Made by a program: the position numbers and the translations under genes. Positions 1 through 6,319 of a stretch of DNA of 11,523 bases are shown piece after piece. The stretch lies in the NCBI GenBank assembly GCA_913009535.1, contig CAJVXR010000044.1, positions 1-11,523 on the forward strand. The letters run 5' to 3'. Source of the stretch: an uncultured Flavobacteriales bacterium. GTDB taxonomy: Bacteria > Bacteroidota > Bacteroidia > Flavobacteriales > Flavobacteriaceae. Numbering within the stretch: position 1 is the first letter of the stretch; each line of letters begins with the position of its first letter. Under the pieces are notes generated by a model. It searched no databases. It saw only the letters and a program-made list of their open reading frames with translations, and had not been told where the DNA came from.

Positions 1-120
1 AGTTCATTTCCAATATATTCTTTAATTCCTACTGAATTTGGAGATATGAATAATGACAAAAAAATTCATGTTATAGCCTCTAAGATTAAGAAATCAATAT
101 CTGTCTATGCTATTGATTAA
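1..120 (+). CDS. C-terminal end of an unidentified protein (5' end outside window)
   Basis: Frame 1 is open from the first base to a TAA at 118-120 and gives 39 residues ending in SVYAID. The other two plus frames hit stops early. The stretch FPIYSLIPTEFGDMNNDKKI, followed by a short beta-like run, resembles the last blade of repeat or propeller proteins with an acidic DxNxD loop (VCBS/FG-GAP-like). That resemblance is from memory of the pattern and is weak. The stop lies inside the end of lipB, so the two convergent genes share bases 110-120. No function can be assigned from this fragment. Confidence 0.5.
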   Translation, partial: SSFPIYSLIPTEFGDMNNDKKIHVIASKIKKSISVYAID

Positions 121-820
121 TCTCCGCTTCAAATAGTTTTTTGAAATTATTTATAATTTTTTGTTTCACTTCGTCTTCATCAACTTTTGCAACACCCAAT
201 TCTTTATTAATAGAAGTTACTGAGTTATTTGTTATACCGCAAGGGATTATATTATCAAAATAACTAAGGTCAACATTTGCATTTAAAGCAAAACCGTGCA
301 TGGTAACCCATCTGCTTGCTCTTACACCCATGGCGCATATTTTTCTTGCAAAAGGAGTTTCAGCATCTAGCCAAACACCTGTTTTTCCAATGTTCCTAGA
401 AGCTATCAAGTTATAATCTTTAAGCGTTAGTATTATAACCTCCTCTAAAAATCTCAAGTACTTATGAATATCTGTGAAAAAATTATCTAGATCAAGAATA
501 GGGTAACCAACTATTTGGCCAGGCCCATGGTAAGTGATATCCCCTCCTCTGTTTATTTTATAAAACTTAGCATCTTTTTGTGTAAGTTGGGCTTCACTTA
601 TTAATAAATTAGACATGTCCCCACTCTTACCAAGGGTGTATACATGAGGGTGCTCAACTAATAATAAATAATTTGAAGTTATTAAATTTAATCCCTCTCT
701 CCTGTTCTTTATTTTAACATCAATAACCCCTTTAAAAAGCTCTTCTTGGTAATCCCAACAATCCTTATAGTCAACCAATCCAAGATCCTTAATTTTGATT
801 AATTTATTTTTAATTTTCAT
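110..820 (-). CDS. lipB: Octanoyl-[acyl carrier protein]:protein N-octanoyltransferase LipB
   Basis: LipB moves an octanoyl group from acyl carrier protein to the target lysine of lipoyl domains (2-oxoacid dehydrogenases, glycine cleavage H protein); LipA then inserts sulfur. It acts in the cytoplasm. The 236-residue product is of normal family length. Visible signatures are EHPHVYTLGK (residues 56-65), RGGDITYHGPGQ (91-102), KICAMGVRASRWVTMHGFALN split across 160-180 with the catalytic lysine K160, and the catalytic cysteine C194 in PCGI. This is the complete Lys/Cys catalytic pair of the family. The ATG start lies within the last codons of the upstream small membrane peptide gene (11-nt overlap), which suggests translational coupling. 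The 3' end overlaps the convergent gene at the left edge. No lipA is present in the window. Confidence 0.96.
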   Translation of the reverse strand: MKIKNKLIKIKDLGLVDYKDCWDYQEELFKGVIDVKIKNRREGLNLITSNYLLLVEHPHVYTLGKSGDMSNLLISEAQLTQKDAKFYKINRGGDITYHGPGQIVGYPILDLDNFFTDIHKYLRFLEEVIILTLKDYNLIASRNIGKTGVWLDAETPFARKICAMGVRASRWVTMHGFALNANVDLSYFDNIIPCGITNNSVTSINKELGVAKVDEDEVKQKIINNFKKLFEAEINQ

Positions 821-974
821 TATTTGAATTGTTTAAAATTATAAGAGCAGCTATAACTCCAGGAATCCATCCAAGTATTGTTAATATTAATACAATTAGT
901 ATAGAACCGCATCCTTTATCAAAAACCGCTAAAGGAGGAAATATAACAGAAAGAAAAACTCTAACAAGACTCAT
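810..974 (-). CDS. Pmp3/YqaE-family (UPF0057) small membrane protein
   Basis: This short gene encodes 54 residues: MSLVRVFLSVIFPPLAVFDK, then GCGSILIVLILTILGWIPGV, then IAALIILNNSNNEN. It shows two hydrophobic segments (about 4-17 and 23-47), the FPPLAVF motif, a GCG turn and the LGWIPGVIAAL second helix. These are the hallmarks of the Pmp3/YqaE proteolipid family, which in other organisms affects membrane potential or stress tolerance; the molecular mechanism is unclear. The reading frame ends in a TAA lying 11 nt inside lipB, so the two genes probably form a coupled pair. ATG at 974-972 is the only sensible start. A promoter-like octamer lies just upstream. The assignment rests on the sequence pattern and length. 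Confidence 0.88.
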   Translation of the reverse strand: MSLVRVFLSVIFPPLAVFDKGCGSILIVLILTILGWIPGVIAALIILNNSNNEN

Positions 975-983
975 TATTTTTTT

Positions 984-1009
984 ATCAAATATAAATAATA
1001 GTATTTGAT
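984..1009. repeat. Perfect 8-bp inverted repeat in the divergent promoter region
   Basis: ATCAAATA (984-991) is mirrored by TATTTGAT (1002-1009) around a 10-base AT spacer. The left arm overlaps the proposed minus-strand -7 box. It could be an operator for a dimeric regulator, or a chance product of very AT-rich DNA. Confidence 0.35.
986..993 (-). promoter_or_regulatory. Possible -7 element for the Pmp3-like/lipB pair
   Basis: Read on the minus strand this is TATATTTG, an exact fit to the Bacteroidota -7 consensus TAnnTTTG. It ends 11 nt before the ATG at 974, so the transcript leader would be only a few bases. No clear -33 TTTG lies at the usual distance, so the call is tentative. Confidence 0.35.
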
Positions 1010-1038
1010 TACATTAATTTGACTTTTCATTTTTTATT

Positions 1039-1070
1039 ATTGATATCCTTATTAATAAGAATTATATTTG
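1039..1070 (+). promoter_or_regulatory. Probable lysS promoter
   Basis: TATATTTG at 1063-1070 matches the Bacteroidota -7 consensus TAnnTTTG exactly. ATTG at 1039-1042 sits 20 bases upstream, a plausible but imperfect -33 element. Transcription would start near 1076, giving a leader of about 16 nt before the ATG at 1092. No Shine-Dalgarno sequence is present, as is usual in this phylum. Confidence 0.45.
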
Positions 1071-1091
1071 TTTTGATAAATCATATTAATA

Positions 1092-2786
1092 ATGAGTGAA
1101 TTTTCAGAACAAGAATTAGTAAGACGAGAGAAGTTAGAGAAATTAGTTTCTTTAGGAATAAACCCATATCCAGCAGAAACATTTAATATTGATCATACTA
1201 GTAAAGAAATTATTAATAATTTCAATGAGCATAAAAAAGTAATTGTAGCTGGAAGATTAATGTCAAGAAGAATTCAAGGTAAAGCTAGTTTTGCTGAACT
1301 TCAAGATAAAGATGGCAAAATACAAGTTTACTTTAACAGGGACGAAATTTGTGAAGGAGAAGACAAAACATTATATAATGAAGTTTACAAAAAATTATTA
1401 GACATTGGTGACATAATTGGTATTCACGGTACATTATTTGAAACTCAAGTAGGTGAAAAAACAATATTAGTAAAAAAATTCTCTCTACTTAGTAAATCAT
1501 TAAGACCGTTACCACTTCCTAAAAAAGATGCTGAAGGAAATATATATGATGAATTTAGTGACCCTGAACAAAGATTCCGTCAAAGATATGTTGACCTAAT
1601 AGTAAATCCTCATGTTAAAAATACATTTTTAAAACGAACAAAGATTACCAATACAATTAGAAACTTTTTGAACGAAAAAGATTATCTAGAAGTCGAAACT
1701 CCAATATTACAGCCTATAGCTGGAGGAGCAACTGCTAGACCATTTTTAACTCATCATAATGCATTAAATATTCCGCTTTATCTAAGAATAGCAAATGAAT
1801 TATATTTAAAAAGGCTAATAGTTGGTGGTTTTGATGGAGTTTATGAGTTTGCTAAAGATTTTAGAAATGAAGGTATGGATAGAACTCATAATCCTGAATT
1901 TACTATAATGGAACTGTATGTGGCTTATAAAGATTACTTCTGGATGATGGAAACTACAGAGAGCTTACTTGAAAAAGTTGCAATAGAATCTAATGGTAAA
2001 TCTAAAATTCAAGTTGGAGATAATGAAATAGAGTTTAAAGCACCTTACCCAAGAGTACCAATATTTAGCGCTATAGAAAAACATACGGGTGTAGATGTTT
2101 CAAATATGGACGAAAGTGAACTGAGAGTTACTGCTAGCAAACTGGGGATCGATGTTGATGTAACTATGGGTGTTGGAAAATTAATTGATGAGATATTTGG
2201 CGAAAAGTGTGAGAAAAAATTTATTGAACCGACTTTTATTACAGATTATCCAAAAGAAATGAGTCCATTAACTAAAGAACATAGATCTAATCCAAAACTT
2301 ACAGAAAGATTCGAACTAATAATAAATGGAAAAGAAATAGCTAATGCTTATAGTGAATTAAATGACCCAATTGAACAAAGGGTTAGGTTTGAAGAGCAAT
2401 TAAAATTATCAAAAAAAGGTGATGATGAAGCGTCTGAATTTATAGATAATGATTTTCTTCGTGCATTAGAGTACGGAATGCCCCCAACTTCAGGAATTGG
2501 AATAGGAATAGATAGATTAGTTATGCTAATGACAAACAATAGTTCAATACAAGAGGTATTATTTTTTCCACAAATGAGACCAGAGAAAAAATCGATAGAA
2601 CTTTCAGAAAATGAAAAAGCTATTTATAATATCTTAAAAGAAATCAAAAAAATTGAACTTAGTGATTTAAAAATTAAATCTAACTTAAGTAACAAAGCTT
2701 GGGACAAAGGAATTAAAGGCTTGACCAAAAATGGTCTAGCACTAGTTTCTAAAACTGATAATAAATTATTTGTAGAGTTAAAGTAA
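1092..2786 (+). CDS. lysS: Lysyl-tRNA synthetase, class II
   Basis: LysS charges tRNA-Lys with lysine using ATP in the cytoplasm. The protein has 564 residues. An N-terminal OB-fold anticodon-binding domain spans about 50-135 (VAGRLMSRR, then [14 protein letters not shown]). It is followed by RQRYVDLI (163-170) and the class II catalytic core. Motif 1 is around [20 protein letters not shown] (198-217), motif 2 is [20 protein letters not shown] (257-276), and motif 3 is [13 protein letters not shown] (468-480). Residues after about 500 form an extra domain of roughly 60 residues with a winged-helix look ([20 protein letters not shown], then GLTKNGL). E. coli LysS, at about 505 residues, lacks it; from memory it is common in Bacteroidota. 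The gene is transcribed alone and abuts a convergent gene with one base between the stops. Confidence 0.98.
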   Translation: MSEFSEQELVRREKLEKLVSLGINPYPAETFNIDHTSKEIINNFNEHKKVIVAGRLMSRRIQGKASFAELQDKDGKIQVYFNRDEICEGEDKTLYNEVYKKLLDIGDIIGIHGTLFETQVGEKTILVKKFSLLSKSLRPLPLPKKDAEGNIYDEFSDPEQRFRQRYVDLIVNPHVKNTFLKRTKITNTIRNFLNEKDYLEVETPILQPIAGGATARPFLTHHNALNIPLYLRIANELYLKRLIVGGFDGVYEFAKDFRNEGMDRTHNPEFTIMELYVAYKDYFWMMETTESLLEKVAIESNGKSKIQVGDNEIEFKAPYPRVPIFSAIEKHTGVDVSNMDESELRVTASKLGIDVDVTMGVGKLIDEIFGEKCEKKFIEPTFITDYPKEMSPLTKEHRSNPKLTERFELIINGKEIANAYSELNDPIEQRVRFEEQLKLSKKGDDEASEFIDNDFLRALEYGMPPTSGIGIGIDRLVMLMTNNSSIQEVLFFPQMRPEKKSIELSENEKAIYNILKEIKKIELSDLKIKSNLSNKAWDKGIKGLTKNGLALVSKTDNKLFVELK

Positions 2787-2787
2787 T

Positions 2788-3108
2788 TTAAAACTTTATC
2801 TTATGCTGAATAGTTTTGTATTTAGTAAAGTCTTTTTCTGTAAAGAATTTTAAAAAACTAGTTTTAAATTCATTATCAAGAATTTCCTTGTTAGGAAAAA
2901 CTCCTTTTTCAGAAACATAAGTTGCTTTTTTCGCAGTTGAATATAATAGTCTAGATACAAGAGTAATTTGAGAATCATCAAACCCAATTTCCTGTAAAAG
3001 GTCATAATTTAATCTTTTCACATCATCAATTGAACTATTTTGAGATTGTGCATTAATATTTAGACTTATGGAAAGAAAAAATAAAAGAGTATAAATTGTT
3101 TTTTTCAT
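2788..3108 (-). CDS. Small secreted protein of unknown function
   Basis: The 106-residue product starts with a clear Sec signal peptide (MKKTIYTLLFFLSISLNINA, probable cut after A20). This leaves a mature protein of about 86 residues, charged and mostly helical. It contains no cysteine or other motif I recognise. Features include LNYDLLQEIGFDDSQ (about 34-48) and a lysine-rich C-terminus (KDFTKYKTIQHKIKF). It is predicted periplasmic or secreted. It lies 39 bp downstream of hemL on the same strand, and I see no separate promoter, so it is probably the last gene of that operon. Its stop is one base from the convergent lysS stop. The reading frame is supported by the signal peptide and by the operon position. 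Function unknown. Confidence 0.75.
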   Translation of the reverse strand: MKKTIYTLLFFLSISLNINAQSQNSSIDDVKRLNYDLLQEIGFDDSQITLVSRLLYSTAKKATYVSEKGVFPNKEILDNEFKTSFLKFFTEKDFTKYKTIQHKIKF

Positions 3109-3147
3109 GGTATGATAATTTTTTTAAAAGTAGAAAAAATATTCTAA

Positions 3148-4437
3148 TTACAATAGCTTAGTTGATATCTTTTCTACTACAGCAATTGTTTTGTCTAAAT
3201 CCTCGTATGTTAATGCATCACTCAAAAACCAGGACTCATATGAACTAGGAGCGATATAAATTCCATTTTTTAGCATTTCATGAAAAAAGATAGGAAATAC
3301 TTTGTTATCACTTTTTTTCGCTGAATTAAAATCAACTACTTTTTTTGAAGTAAAATGAATTGAAAACATTGAACCTACTCTATTAGTTGAGAATTCGACT
3401 CCTTTTCTTTTTAATACTTCAGTAATTCCAGAATCTAAATACTTAGTTTTTTCTTCTAACCTTTGGTATAGTTCCTTATCATTATTAATTGCATTTAACA
3501 ATGAATAACCTGCTGCCATTGCCAATGGATTTCCACTTAATGTACCAGCCTGATAAACAGGTCCATTTGGTGATAAATAAGACATTATTTTGTGAGTAGA
3601 AGCAAAGGCTCCAACTGGCAATCCACCTCCTATAATTTTTCCAAAACATACGATGTCCGCCCTTATACCATAAAGTTCTTGTGCACCACCTTTAGCAACT
3701 CTAAAACCAGTCATGACTTCATCAAAAACCAATAACAAACTATGTTTATCACACAGTTTTCTTAACCCTATTAAAAAACCTTTTGAAGGAGGAATACATC
3801 CCATATTACCCGCTATAGGCTCCAATATAATACAAGAAATCTCACCTTCATTAGATAAAATAATATCTTCAACACTTTTAATATTATTATATACTGCTAT
3901 TAATGTGTCCTTGGCTGTTCCTTTAGTTACGCCTGGGCTATTAGGTTCTCCATAAGTGATACTTCCGCTTCCTGCTTGAATTAAAAAAGAATCACTATGA
4001 CCATGGTAACAACCAGAAAACTTAATTATTTTATCTTTTTTGGTAAAACCTCTAGCTAGTCTAATAGCACTCATACAAGCTTCTGTACCAGAGTTAACAA
4101 ACCTAATTTGATCAATATTAGGAACCATTTTAACAGCCAATTCAGCAATATTACTTTCTATTTCAGTAGGAGCGCCAAATGAAGTGCCTTTTTTGGCTTT
4201 CTCAACTATTGCATTGACAACAGGTAAGTAAGAATGTCCAAGTATCATAGGACCCCATGAGTTTATATATTCGATGTACTTATTATCATCTTCATCAATC
4301 AAATAAGCTCCTTTTGCTTGCTTAATAAATATAGGCGTTCCACCAACAGCTTTGAAAGCTCTTACTGGTGAATTAACTCCACCTGGGATAAATTTTAAAG
4401 CGTTTTTAAATAACGAACTACTTCTTTGATATATCAT
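3148..4437 (-). CDS. hemL: Glutamate-1-semialdehyde 2,1-aminomutase
   Basis: HemL converts glutamate-1-semialdehyde to 5-aminolevulinate, the second dedicated step of the C5 route to haem and other tetrapyrroles. It is a PLP enzyme of the class III aminotransferase fold. The 429 residues match the family length. Signatures seen: [15 protein letters not shown] (19-33), [18 protein letters not shown] (113-130), [10 protein letters not shown] (140-149), [12 protein letters not shown] (235-246) with D239 for the pyridine nitrogen, the PLP lysine K267 in [13 protein letters not shown], and [16 protein letters not shown] (295-310). The ATG overlaps the stop of the upstream glucosaminidase gene as ATGA, indicating translational coupling. 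The partner hemA (glutamyl-tRNA reductase) is not in the window. No key residue is missing. Confidence 0.98.
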   Translation of the reverse strand: MIYQRSSSLFKNALKFIPGGVNSPVRAFKAVGGTPIFIKQAKGAYLIDEDDNKYIEYINSWGPMILGHSYLPVVNAIVEKAKKGTSFGAPTEIESNIAELAVKMVPNIDQIRFVNSGTEACMSAIRLARGFTKKDKIIKFSGCYHGHSDSFLIQAGSGSITYGEPNSPGVTKGTAKDTLIAVYNNIKSVEDIILSNEGEISCIILEPIAGNMGCIPPSKGFLIGLRKLCDKHSLLLVFDEVMTGFRVAKGGAQELYGIRADIVCFGKIIGGGLPVGAFASTHKIMSYLSPNGPVYQAGTLSGNPLAMAAGYSLLNAINNDKELYQRLEEKTKYLDSGITEVLKRKGVEFSTNRVGSMFSIHFTSKKVVDFNSAKKSDNKVFPIFFHEMLKNGIYIAPSSYESWFLSDALTYEDLDKTIAVVEKISTKLL

Positions 4438-5210
4438 TTACTTATTATTAATAGTTGACCTATAATTAATGTTCCATCTTTTAATTTATTTATTTTCATC
4501 AAATCATCAATTGCAACATTGTATTTTTTTGATAAAGAATATAAAGTATCTCCTTTATTTACTTCATGTTTAAGATAGTTAGCCTTATTGTTTGTTTTTT
4601 TTTGTTTTCTCTTTTTTAAAACTATATCATCATATATAAACAGCTTATAGCTTTCTATAAGGTTTATTAATTTTTTCGGATAATTTTTATCAGTCGCGTA
4701 ACCAGCTTTTTTAAGCCCTTTTGCCCAGTTTTTATAATCACTAATAGAAAGATCGAACAAATCAGAATATCTTTGTCTTGATGTTAAAAAAATAGAATGA
4801 TCTCTATAGGAATATTCTGGAGCACTATATTTTCTAAAACATTCTTGCTCCTCATCATCATCATGAAATATTTTAGGACCCTTCCAGTCGTGACACTTAA
4901 TTCCAAAATGATTATTTGCCTTTACCGATAACCTACCTTTTCCAGAACCGGACTCAAGAATTCCTTGAGCGAGCGTAATACTTGCAGGTATTTTATAAGT
5001 TCTCATTTCATCCATAGCAACTTGGCTAAAATAATCTATATAATCATTAACATTATTTATAACTGGAGCTAAGATTTTGTTTTTATCAGAGGACTTTAAT
5101 TTCTTTGCTATATTTTTATTATTGATCTTATTTGCTGTAGAATTAATAATAACCTTTCTAGATCCACAGCTAAATATTAATAGTAGTATTAGTATTCTAA
5201 GTTTTATCAT
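4434..5210 (-). CDS. Glucosaminidase (GH73/FlgJ-like) lipoprotein with LysM domain
   Basis: This is a predicted peptidoglycan hydrolase cleaving at N-acetylglucosamine, anchored as a lipoprotein and facing the periplasm or outer membrane. The N-terminus is a lipoprotein signal with lipobox IFSC (C15), followed by a basic, Asn/Lys-rich linker. The glucosaminidase domain spans about 55-195: [17 protein letters not shown] (74-90) with the likely catalytic acid E86, [13 protein letters not shown] (99-111), [16 protein letters not shown] (124-139), and [18 protein letters not shown] (160-177). After a lysine-rich linker (199-212) there is one C-terminal LysM domain (213-258, [18 protein letters not shown]), which binds glycan chains. 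The product is 258 residues long. Its start shares one base with the stop of the upstream PLP enzyme (TAATG), and its stop overlaps the hemL start by 4 nt. The exact substrate bond is inferred from the family. Confidence 0.93.
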   Translation of the reverse strand: MIKLRILILLLIFSCGSRKVIINSTANKINNKNIAKKLKSSDKNKILAPVINNVNDYIDYFSQVAMDEMRTYKIPASITLAQGILESGSGKGRLSVKANNHFGIKCHDWKGPKIFHDDDEEQECFRKYSAPEYSYRDHSIFLTSRQRYSDLFDLSISDYKNWAKGLKKAGYATDKNYPKKLINLIESYKLFIYDDIVLKKRKQKKTNNKANYLKHEVNKGDTLYSLSKKYNVAIDDLMKINKLKDGTLIIGQLLIISK

Positions 5211-6124
5211 TAGATATTAATAGTTGTTAAATTTTTACTTTTCAAAAAGTTATTCATTGGCAATATACCTTGATGTCCACCTGTGTGAATTATCAGAACT
5301 TTGGATTTTGGCTTGAAATAACTGTTTTTTATCATACTAAAAACTCCATAAACAAGTTTAGATGTATAAATAGGGTCCAATAAAATGTCATATTTTAATT
5401 TGAAATCATTCATAAATTCAATTAATTCTTTATTTACTTTACCATACCCTCCAAATCGGAAGCTGTCATTTATCAGCCAGTTTTTATTTGTTACAAATCT
5501 ACTAATATCATTTAATAAATACTTTTTATTAATAGATGAAAATCCTATTATTTTTTGTCTATCTAAAGAACTATTAATTAAACCGCTTAATGTCCCTCCA
5601 GTTCCTACAGAACAACATATATAATCAAATACTTCATCTTCTTTAGTTAAAATTTCCTGACAACCTAAAACTCCTAATTTATTTGTACCACCTTCAGGTA
5701 TTAAATAAAAATCTTTATATTTTTTTTTTAATTCAGATAGATAATTTACATCATTTTTGCTTTTGTAAACATCTCGTGATAAAAATATAAACTTCATTCC
5801 TAAGTCAGAGGAATATTTAAGAGTTGGATTATTTAAATACTTACTATGTAGTTCCTCACCTCTTATAAGTCCTATAGATTGTAAATCCTGTTTTTTTGCA
5901 GCATATGCCACAGCTGGTATATGGTTGGAATAAGCTCCTCCAAAAGTTAAAACACCCTTAAACCCTAAATCTTTAGCATTTATTAAATTATATTTTAATT
6001 TTCGGTATTTATTTCCTGAAATAATATTATGAATTTTGTCTTCTCTTTTTAAGTATAACTTAATACCATAATCGTTAATAAAAGGCAGCTTTTCATTCTT
6101 ACTATTATTTAAAATTACATCCAT
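5210..6124 (-). CDS. PLP-dependent D-cysteine desulfhydrase / ACC deaminase family enzyme
   Basis: This is a fold-type II PLP enzyme of 304 residues. The PLP lysine is K39 in SGNKYRKLKYN. The substrate-carboxylate loop is GGAYSNH (62-68), and the phosphate-binding loop is SVGTGGTLSG (172-181). Other family motifs are IPEGGTNKLGVLG (142-154), DPIYTSKLVYG (250-260) and IIHTGGHQG (278-286). In true ACC deaminases the tyrosine of the DPxY motif is followed by Glu and the later motif reads HLGG. Here those positions are T254 and T281, as in D-cysteine desulfhydrases. The likely reaction is therefore D-cysteine (or a related D-amino acid) to pyruvate, ammonia and sulfide, but the physiological substrate is unproven. 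It is the first gene of the minus-strand operon with the glucosaminidase and hemL, overlapping the former by one base. Confidence 0.88.
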   Translation of the reverse strand: MDVILNNSKNEKLPFINDYGIKLYLKREDKIHNIISGNKYRKLKYNLINAKDLGFKGVLTFGGAYSNHIPAVAYAAKKQDLQSIGLIRGEELHSKYLNNPTLKYSSDLGMKFIFLSRDVYKSKNDVNYLSELKKKYKDFYLIPEGGTNKLGVLGCQEILTKEDEVFDYICCSVGTGGTLSGLINSSLDRQKIIGFSSINKKYLLNDISRFVTNKNWLINDSFRFGGYGKVNKELIEFMNDFKLKYDILLDPIYTSKLVYGVFSMIKNSYFKPKSKVLIIHTGGHQGILPMNNFLKSKNLTTINI

Positions 6125-6129
6125 ATAAT

Positions 6130-6137
6130 CAAAGATA
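6130..6137 (-). promoter_or_regulatory. Possible -7 element for the dcyD-like/glucosaminidase/hemL operon
   Basis: Minus-strand TATCTTTG fits TAnnTTTG. It ends only 5 nt before the ATG at 6124, so the transcript would be nearly leaderless. No good -33 element stands at the expected distance. It is tentative, although no better candidate exists in the 57-bp gap. Confidence 0.3.
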
Positions 6138-6150
6138 ATTCAAATTGCTT

Positions 6151-6158
6151 TATATTTG
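6151..6158 (+). promoter_or_regulatory. Probable -7 element for the DUF5522-like/hutU/DUF4136 operon
   Basis: TATATTTG, identical to the lysS element, lies 23 nt before the ATG at 6182 in the only sizeable gap upstream of this operon. Transcription would start near 6164. No convincing -33 partner is seen. Confidence 0.45.
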
Positions 6159-6181
6159 TAGTCAACAATTATTTTCTGTTA

Positions 6182-6316
6182 ATGGAGGAGAAAAATTACT
6201 ATATAACAAAGGAAGGTTATAAGTGTTTTACAGAAAAATATCATTTAAAAAGAGGCTATTGCTGTCAAAGCAATTGCAGACATTGCCCATATGGATATGA
6301 CCCAAAAACTAATTAA
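6182..6316 (+). CDS. 44-residue cysteine-rich DUF5522-like protein
   Basis: This tiny gene reads MEEKNYYITKEGYKCFTEKY followed by HLKRGYCCQSNCRHCPYGYD and PKTN. The pattern FTxxYHLKRGYCCxxxCRHCPYG is what I recognise as the DUF5522 family of very small proteins, common in Bacteroidota; the function is unknown. Five cysteines are present (C15, C27, C28, C32, C35). C28, C32 and C35 make a CX3CX2C spacing, and H34 lies within it. This suggests binding of a metal or iron-sulfur cluster, which is inference. There is no signal peptide, so it is cytoplasmic. It lies 3 nt upstream of the hutU start behind a promoter-like octamer, so the two are almost certainly co-transcribed. ATG at 6182 is the only start that includes the whole motif. 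Confidence 0.87.
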   Translation: MEEKNYYITKEGYKCFTEKYHLKRGYCCQSNCRHCPYGYDPKTN

Positions 6317-6319
6317 TTT

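Noticed and set aside
2348..2539. Minus-strand 63-codon frame inside lysS
   Set aside because: It is antisense to LysS motif 3; no features of its own.
3713..3955. 80-codon plus-strand frame inside hemL
   Set aside because: It is antisense to conserved HemL motifs, and its product has no signal or domain.
5385..5624. 79-codon plus-strand frame inside the D-cysteine desulfhydrase-like gene
   Set aside because: It is fully antisense to a conserved PLP enzyme; a low-complexity shadow.
6141..6158. CAAAT/ATTTG inverted repeat near the hutU promoter as an operator shared with the lysS region
   Set aside because: The spacing differs from the 984-1009 repeat (8 versus 12 between the CAAAT/ATTTG cores), and any -7 box ending in TTTG readily forms such short pairs.
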